Shown here one piece after another: positions 59,585 to 64,000 of a stretch of 64,000 nucleotides of DNA. The translations under genes and the position numbers were made by a program. The stretch comes from Enterobacter sp. RHBSTW-00175. GTDB lineage: Bacteria; Pseudomonadota; Gammaproteobacteria; Enterobacterales; Enterobacteriaceae. Every line of letters starts with the position of its first letter. The stretch's first letter is position 1. The notes beneath the pieces are model-generated. The model was not told where the DNA came from, did not search any database, and worked only from the letters and a program-made list of their open reading frames with translations. Location of the stretch: positions 3,348,001 to 3,412,000 of the forward strand of contig NZ_CP055930.1 in assembly GCF_013927005.1 (NCBI RefSeq), read 5' to 3'.

Positions 59585-60737
59585 AATAGCTGCGCCTAAT
59601 ACCGCTACACTTTTGCCTGACCATGTTTTCCTCCGGGGAATGGGCTGGCGGTTTCCATAAAATGGCGGACCTTTTTCAGTAACTGCCACATTGAGCGGCA
59701 CTGATGATTACGGGTTATCGTGTCATGAAGTGCCTGCCATAGCCGTTCCACATGATTCACCCACGGCGAGTAAACCGGCTGGTAAATTACCCTGAACTTG
59801 GGATTTGCTTTCAACCAGCGCTGTGTTTCGCGGCTTTTATGGATAATGTAGTTATCAACGATCAGCGTGATTGTTTTCGCCCGCCGGTAAGTGGCTTTCA
59901 GGTGCTTCAGCAGAGCGATAAACAGCGCTGAACTTTTGCTGTTGCCGCCCACGTAGCTGACTTTACCCGTGCCACTGTGCAGTGCGCCGGCCAGATAGTA
60001 TTTTTCGTTCTGCCCCGGCGTCACTACCCGTTTCTGCTGTCCGCGCAACTGCCAGTCCGCACCGATTTTAGGATTAAGGTGGATATCCACTTCATCTTCA
60101 TAAAATACCGGATGCTCTGCGCTGCATTCATCCAGCGCTTTGTGGATTACCGCCATCTTTTCATCTTTATGTGGGTCACGGATACGCAGAGTTGGCGCGG
60201 CCCTGCGCCATACAAGCCCCGCAGATGGCAACCAGCGGCGAACGGTTCCTGCATGTAACTGGCAACCGGTTATCTCATTGATTTTTAATGCCAGTAATTC
60301 GGTGCTCCAGCGTGAACGTTGATAACCAAAATCGCCGGGAGAATGCTTTATCAGCTCACGTAACAGGGTGCAGATATGTTCAAAAGGCCAGCGTCGGGAG
60401 CGCCCTGCGGGTAAGGATTTCAGGCCTTCAATACCTGAGTGCGTAAACCAGTTAATCCAGCGACCAACGGATGAACGAGCACAACAGAGAGTTCTGGCAA
60501 CATCGCTGACCCGTTCACCCCGATGAAGCATCAGCATGGCCGTGAGTCTGCGGGCATGATTTTTATCGCGCGTTTTATGAATAGCTTTCTGCATCAGGCG
60601 TCGTTCGCCACGGGGTATTGGTGCTATGATCGGCATCGCTCAGTCCGGTTGGTGGTTTTGGTTGGTTTGGCGATTGATCAGATCGCACAATCCGGGCTGA
60701 GTTCCCTTTCAGTGATCTACTATTCCGCGCATCTATT
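59585..60737 (-). mobile_element. IS630-family element
   Basis: 1153 bp flanked by TA duplications at 59583-59584 and 60738-60739. Terminal repeats start AATAGCTGCGC and, on the other strand at the far end, AATAGATGCGC. Encodes one intact transposase. Inserted in the toxin gene of the adjacent toxin-antitoxin locus. Confidence 0.9.
59605..60636 (-). CDS. IS630-family transposase
   Basis: 343 residues: N-terminal helix-turn-helix domains (MLMLHRGERVSDVARTLCCA) and a C-terminal DDE domain. Catalytic blocks are VFYEDEVDIHLNPKIGADW, TLIVDNYIIHKSRETQRWL and YSPWVNHVERLWQALHDTI. No disruption seen. Confidence 0.92.
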   Translation of the reverse strand: MPIIAPIPRGERRLMQKAIHKTRDKNHARRLTAMLMLHRGERVSDVARTLCCARSSVGRWINWFTHSGIEGLKSLPAGRSRRWPFEHICTLLRELIKHSPGDFGYQRSRWSTELLALKINEITGCQLHAGTVRRWLPSAGLVWRRAAPTLRIRDPHKDEKMAVIHKALDECSAEHPVFYEDEVDIHLNPKIGADWQLRGQQKRVVTPGQNEKYYLAGALHSGTGKVSYVGGNSKSSALFIALLKHLKATYRRAKTITLIVDNYIIHKSRETQRWLKANPKFRVIYQPVYSPWVNHVERLWQALHDTITRNHQCRSMWQLLKKVRHFMETASPFPGGKHGQAKV

Positions 60738-61073
60738 TAGCGTAATCATCTCATTATAGAATCGCTTCTCAACACATCCGGTCTTGTCTCCGGCACACAA
60801 CACAATGGCGGTGCGACTCGGATCAAAAGCAAAAAAGGCTCTAATAGGATCACCTGAATGCTGGGTCCGCAGCTCTTTCATATTCGGATAGGCTGAAGCT
60901 TTAACAGTATCGACATATGGACGCCCAAGCTGAGGGCCAAACTCAGCGAGAATATGCATTGCAGCAAGTACGTCCTCCTTAATGCGAGTGTCTGGTTAAA
61001 AAACCATTTATCAAATCTGTCCGTTGTCTCGATGTCCCACATCGTTTCTCCTTATTTCTTCCTCGCCATATCA

Positions 61074-61097
61074 TTTTATAGCCAATAGGCTATAAAA
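61074..61097. promoter_or_regulatory. Operator of the toxin-antitoxin locus
   Basis: Perfect inverted repeat with 10-bp arms TTTTATAGCC / GGCTATAAAA and a 4-bp centre, 32-55 bp upstream of the toxin start. This is the expected position for autoregulation by the HigA-type antitoxin. Confidence 0.7.
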
Positions 61098-61184
61098 CCA
61101 ATCAAATCACCTGGGCTGGCGATGAAATGATCTTTATCGTGACCCCCCTCCCATTTCTGTTTCGATCCACAGGATCTTTATTTT

Positions 61185-61227
61185 GTAATCGATTACTTTC
61201 CATTTGAACTTTTTTGTAATCGATTAC
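61185..61227. promoter_or_regulatory. Twin GTAATCGATTAC operators
   Basis: Two identical perfect 12-bp palindromes at 61185-61196 and 61216-61227, 31 bp apart (three helical turns). Both are embedded in TTTGTAATCGATTACTTT and precede the transporter start by 22-64 bp. The sequence type fits a LacI/GalR-family repressor. No such gene lies next to it in the window. Confidence 0.75.
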
Positions 61228-61248
61228 TTTTTCTGGGTGAGGCTCATC

Positions 61249-62487
61249 ATGGTGTCAACAACTGAAAGTAGTGAAAAGGCGATAGTACAGCACCGGCTTC
61301 TTGTGCCACGGCTGTCGTTAATGATGTTTATGCAGTTTTTTATCTGGGGTAGCTGGTCGGTCACGCTCGGTCTGGTGATGACTCAGCACAACATGTCTTT
61401 GCTGATTGGCGATGCGTTCTCCGCAGGGCCAATTGCTTCTATTCTCTCGCCGTTTGTGCTCGGGATGTTGGTGGATCGCTTCTTTGCCTCGCAAAAGGTG
61501 ATGGCGGTAATGCATCTGGCGGGGGCCGCTATCCTGTGGTTCGTGCCAGGGGTGCTGATTGCAGAAAACGGCGCATTGCTGATTGGCCTGCTGTTTGGCT
61601 ACACGCTCTGCTATATGCCCACACTTGCGCTCACCAACAACATCGCCTTTCACAGCCTGGCGAATGTCGATAAAACCTTCCCGGTGGTGCGCGTGTTCGG
61701 CACGATTGGCTGGATTGTCGCCGGGATCTTTATCGGCGTCACCGGCGTGGCGTCCAGCGTTACCATTTTCCATATTGCGGCCACCTGCTCGGTGCTGCTG
61801 GCGCTCTATAGCCTGACGTTACCGCACACCCCGGCGCCAGCGAAAGGGCTGCCGGTACAGCTGCGCGATCTCTTCTGCGCAGACGCCTTTGCGCTGCTCA
61901 AAACGCGTCATTTCTTTATCTTCTCGCTCTGCGCAATGCTGATTTCCGTGCCGCTCGGGACGTACTACGCCTATACCGCGTCTTATCTGGCCGATGCAGG
62001 AATTGCGGACGTCAGTACTGCCATGTCGTTCGGGCAGATGTCGGAAATTGTCTTCATGCTGATAATCCCTCTGCTGTTCCGCCGTCTGGGCGTGAAATAC
62101 ATGCTGTTGGTCGGCATGTTGGCGTGGTTTGTGCGTTACGCCTTCTTCGCGCTGGGGGTGAGTGAGGAAGGGCGCTTCCTGCTTTATCTGGGCATTTTGC
62201 TGCACGGCGTGTGCTACGACTTCTTCTTCGTGGTCGGCTTTATTTATACCGACCGTGTAGCGGGGGAGAAAGTGAAAGGTCAGGCGCAGAGCATGATTGT
62301 GATGTTCACTTACGGTATCGGAATGCTGCTGGGCTCGCAAATTTCGGGCGTACTTTACAAGGGGCTGGTGGCCGGGCAAACCCTGCCGCAGGCGTGGGTG
62401 GCGTTCTGGTGGATCCCCGCGGTAGCGGCCGCGGCGATTGCACTGATTTTCCTTCTCACGTTCAGGTATGACGATGACAAGGCTTAA
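61249..62487 (+). CDS. MFS transporter, nucleoside:H+ symporter-like (NupG/XapB/YegT type)
   Basis: 412 residues from the ATG at 61249 (GGGTGAGGC upstream). Earlier in-frame starts lie within the operator region and are rejected. Twelve membrane spans; family motifs SLMMFMQFFIWGSWSVTLGL, CYMPTLALTNNIAF and FPVVRVFGTIGWIVAGI match NupG/XapB/YegT. It precedes a sugar isomerase and dehydrogenase, so the substrate is more likely a sugar or polyol derivative than a nucleoside (inference). Confidence 0.88.
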   Translation: MVSTTESSEKAIVQHRLLVPRLSLMMFMQFFIWGSWSVTLGLVMTQHNMSLLIGDAFSAGPIASILSPFVLGMLVDRFFASQKVMAVMHLAGAAILWFVPGVLIAENGALLIGLLFGYTLCYMPTLALTNNIAFHSLANVDKTFPVVRVFGTIGWIVAGIFIGVTGVASSVTIFHIAATCSVLLALYSLTLPHTPAPAKGLPVQLRDLFCADAFALLKTRHFFIFSLCAMLISVPLGTYYAYTASYLADAGIADVSTAMSFGQMSEIVFMLIIPLLFRRLGVKYMLLVGMLAWFVRYAFFALGVSEEGRFLLYLGILLHGVCYDFFFVVGFIYTDRVAGEKVKGQAQSMIVMFTYGIGMLLGSQISGVLYKGLVAGQTLPQAWVAFWWIPAVAAAAIALIFLLTFRYDDDKA

Positions 62488-62502
62488 CATTCAGGAGGCG
62501 GT

Positions 62503-63528
62503 ATGAGAACCATTAAGGGACCGGCTATTTTTCTTACGCAGTTTATCAGCGGGCAGCCGCCGTTTAACTCGCTGGACGGGCTGGCGGGCTGGGCGGCTGG
62601 CAAGGGTTATAAAGCACTGCAAATTCCCTGCAATCATCCACATATATTTGATGTGGAGAAGGCGGCTGAAAGCCAGACCTATTGCGACGAGATAAGCGGA
62701 AAGCTGGCCGAGCATGGGCTGGTTATCAGTGAACTCTCGACCCATCTGGAAGGGCAACTGGTGGCGGTAAACGCGGTGTATCGCGAGGCGTTTGATCATT
62801 TTGCACCAGAAGCAGTACGCGGCAACGATGCGGCGCGCCAGGCCTGGGCAACAGAGAAGGTAAAACAGGCGGCCATGGCGTCGTCCCGGTTAGGGTCGAG
62901 CGCGCACGCAACGTTTTCCGGCTCGCTAGCCTGGCCGTATTTCTACCCGTGGCCACCGCATAATGAACAGCGTTTCCAGGAGGCGTTCCGCGAGCTGGCA
63001 CGTCGCTGGCGGCCGATTCTGGATACCTTTGATGAACACGGGGTGAATGTCTGTTTTGAGCTGCATCCGGGGGAAGATCTGCACGACGGCGTGACCTTTG
63101 AGCGTTTTCTGGCGCTGGTGGACAACCATCCTCGCTGCAACATTCTCTACGACCCAAGTCATATGCTGCTGCAACAGATGGACTACCTGACCTTTATTGA
63201 TATCTACCATTCGCGGATCAAGGCATTCCACGTTAAAGATGCCGAATTCAGGGCCAACGCGCGCAGCGGCGTGTACGGCGGCTACCAGCCGTGGATCAAT
63301 CGGGCGGGGCGCTTTCGTTCGCTGGGCGATGGTCAGATTGATTTTAAGGGGATTTTCAGCAAGCTGACGCAGTACGATTACGACGGCTGGGCGGTGCTGG
63401 AGTGGGAATGTTGCCTGAAGGATGGCGACACCGGCGCGAGCGAGGGCAGCGAGTTTATCCGCCGCCACATTATTCCGGTGTCGGGGCGTGCATTTGATGA
63501 TTTTGCAGCAGGAGGCAGCAATGATTAA
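62503..63528 (+). CDS. Sugar phosphate isomerase/epimerase family TIM-barrel protein
   Basis: 341 residues of the xylose-isomerase-like/AP-endonuclease-2 superfamily. Metal ligands are visible as Glu in VCFELHPGED, Asp/His in LYDPSHM, His in KAFHVKDAEF and Glu in VLEWECC. CAGGAGGC precedes the ATG. It overlaps the following dehydrogenase gene by 8 bp, so the two act together. Substrate unknown. Confidence 0.88.
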   Translation: MRTIKGPAIFLTQFISGQPPFNSLDGLAGWAAGKGYKALQIPCNHPHIFDVEKAAESQTYCDEISGKLAEHGLVISELSTHLEGQLVAVNAVYREAFDHFAPEAVRGNDAARQAWATEKVKQAAMASSRLGSSAHATFSGSLAWPYFYPWPPHNEQRFQEAFRELARRWRPILDTFDEHGVNVCFELHPGEDLHDGVTFERFLALVDNHPRCNILYDPSHMLLQQMDYLTFIDIYHSRIKAFHVKDAEFRANARSGVYGGYQPWINRAGRFRSLGDGQIDFKGIFSKLTQYDYDGWAVLEWECCLKDGDTGASEGSEFIRRHIIPVSGRAFDDFAAGGSND

Positions 63529-64000
63529 TGTCGGTATTATCGGCAGCGGGTTTATCGGCCCGGCCCATATTGAAGCGCTTCGCCGCCTGGGGTTTGTGCA
63601 GGTTGTGGCGCTGTGCGATGGCTCGCTTGCCCTCGCGCAGGAAAAAGCGCGCGCGCTTAATGTGCCCCACGCCTACGGCAGCGTTGATGAGCTGCTGGCG
63701 CACCCTGATTTGCACGTGGTACATAACTGCACGCCCAATCATCTGCACGCAGAAGTAAATCGCCAGATTTTACGCGCGGGCAAGCATGTCTTTTCCGAGA
63801 AACCCCTGTGCATGACACCGCAAGAGGCGCGTGAGCTCGTAACACTGGCAGAACAGGCGGGGGTGATCCATGGCGTCAGCTTTGTCTACCGCCAGTTTGC
63901 GATGGTGCGCCAGGCGGCAAGCATGATGCGCGAAGGCCGTATCGGGCGGTTGTTCGCTGCACACGGCAGCTATTTGCAGGACTGGATGCTGCTGGAAACT
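63521..64000 (+). CDS. Gfo/Idh/MocA-family oxidoreductase (partial, 3' end outside window)
   Basis: 160 codons visible. N-terminal Rossmann fold MINVGIIGSGFIGPAHIEAL, the family motif VHNCTPNHLHAEVN and the catalytic EKPLCMT (Lys-Pro of the EKP motif). NAD(P)-dependent oxidation of a sugar or polyol is expected. CAGGAGGC precedes the ATG, which lies inside the isomerase 3' end. Confidence 0.9.
   Translation, partial: MINVGIIGSGFIGPAHIEALRRLGFVQVVALCDGSLALAQEKARALNVPHAYGSVDELLAHPDLHVVHNCTPNHLHAEVNRQILRAGKHVFSEKPLCMTPQEARELVTLAEQAGVIHGVSFVYRQFAMVRQAASMMREGRIGRLFAAHGSYLQDWMLLET

Larger units (their letters stand above)
59526..61042 (-). pseudogene. RelE/HigB-type toxin gene, frameshifted and split by IS630
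   Basis: Reconstructed on the minus strand: MWDIETTDRFDKWFFNQTLA from 61042, then a 1-bp deletion in the TTAAGG run near 60980. The body MHILAEFGPQLGRPYVDTVK ... RAFFAFDPSRTAIVLCAGDKTG ... EMITL follows to the IS at 60739. Beyond the IS the sequence resumes as ADAEFSKHLANKEAIWHR and stops at 59526. Removing the IS and one TA restores ATT ACG CTA GCT GAC. Either lesion alone would inactivate the toxin. Confidence 0.85.

Noticed and set aside
61204..61248. Upstream in-frame start of the MFS transporter
   Set aside because: It would put one of the two operator palindromes inside the coding region and lacks a ribosome binding site.

Overview
The window is chromosomal DNA from a member of the Enterobacteriaceae, most likely Enterobacter or a close relative. 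Gene order selU-purK-purE ... ppiB/lpxH-cysS ... ybcJ-folD-fim-argU follows the E. coli/Salmonella arrangement, and the protein sequences are close to E. coli, Salmonella and Serratia homologues without being identical. Species assignment is inference.

Positions 1-19,617 are core genome: the 5' part of selU, the purEK operon with a PurR box, two small exported proteins, ppiB-lpxH, cysS, a PTS permease with its LacI-type regulator behind a palindromic operator, ybcJ, folD, and a Salmonella-type fimbrial cluster (fimAICDHF, then fimZ, fimY and an EAL-domain gene on the opposite strand). The cluster ends at the tRNA-Arg(UCU) gene argU. fimW of Salmonella is absent.

Positions 19,618-49,442 are a genomic island of about 30 kb inserted at the 3' end of argU. 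It starts with a P4-type integrase and ends with a degenerate copy of the tRNA 3' end. Matching GGGGGCC motifs lie inside both ends. The island is a mosaic: (a) small membrane or exported proteins of unknown function (21.1-23.6 kb); (b) IS remnants (IS903-, IS21-, IS2-, IS110- and IS3-type); (c) an exported ClpP-like/TPR protein; (d) a stripped glycogen cluster, glgB plus a glgC broken by a stop codon, between two decayed IS2-like elements; (e) the exporter genes yhiI-rbbA-yhhJ; (f) two IS5-family elements, one of which truncates a DUF6387 gene; (g) a CP4-57-like module with two AlpA-type regulators, a Cys-rich microprotein, YfjI (DUF3987) and YfjJ (Gp2-like); and (h) the usual CP4 tail: DUF932, DUF905, anti-restriction KlcA/ArdB, RadC-like, DUF987, CbeA/CbtA toxin-antitoxin and DUF4942.

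Positions 49,443-64,000 return to core-like DNA rich in iron functions. They hold the Fur-boxed ferric-iron ABC operon sfuABC, yahO, a YncE-like beta-propeller lipoprotein followed by a TonB-dependent siderophore receptor, and pheP. Next is a toxin-antitoxin locus whose toxin gene carries both a frameshift and a precisely mappable IS630 insertion. The window ends in the start of a sugar-type catabolic operon (MFS transporter, TIM-barrel isomerase, Gfo/Idh/MocA dehydrogenase) behind two identical 12-bp palindromic operators.

No CRISPR array, rRNA or integron was seen.
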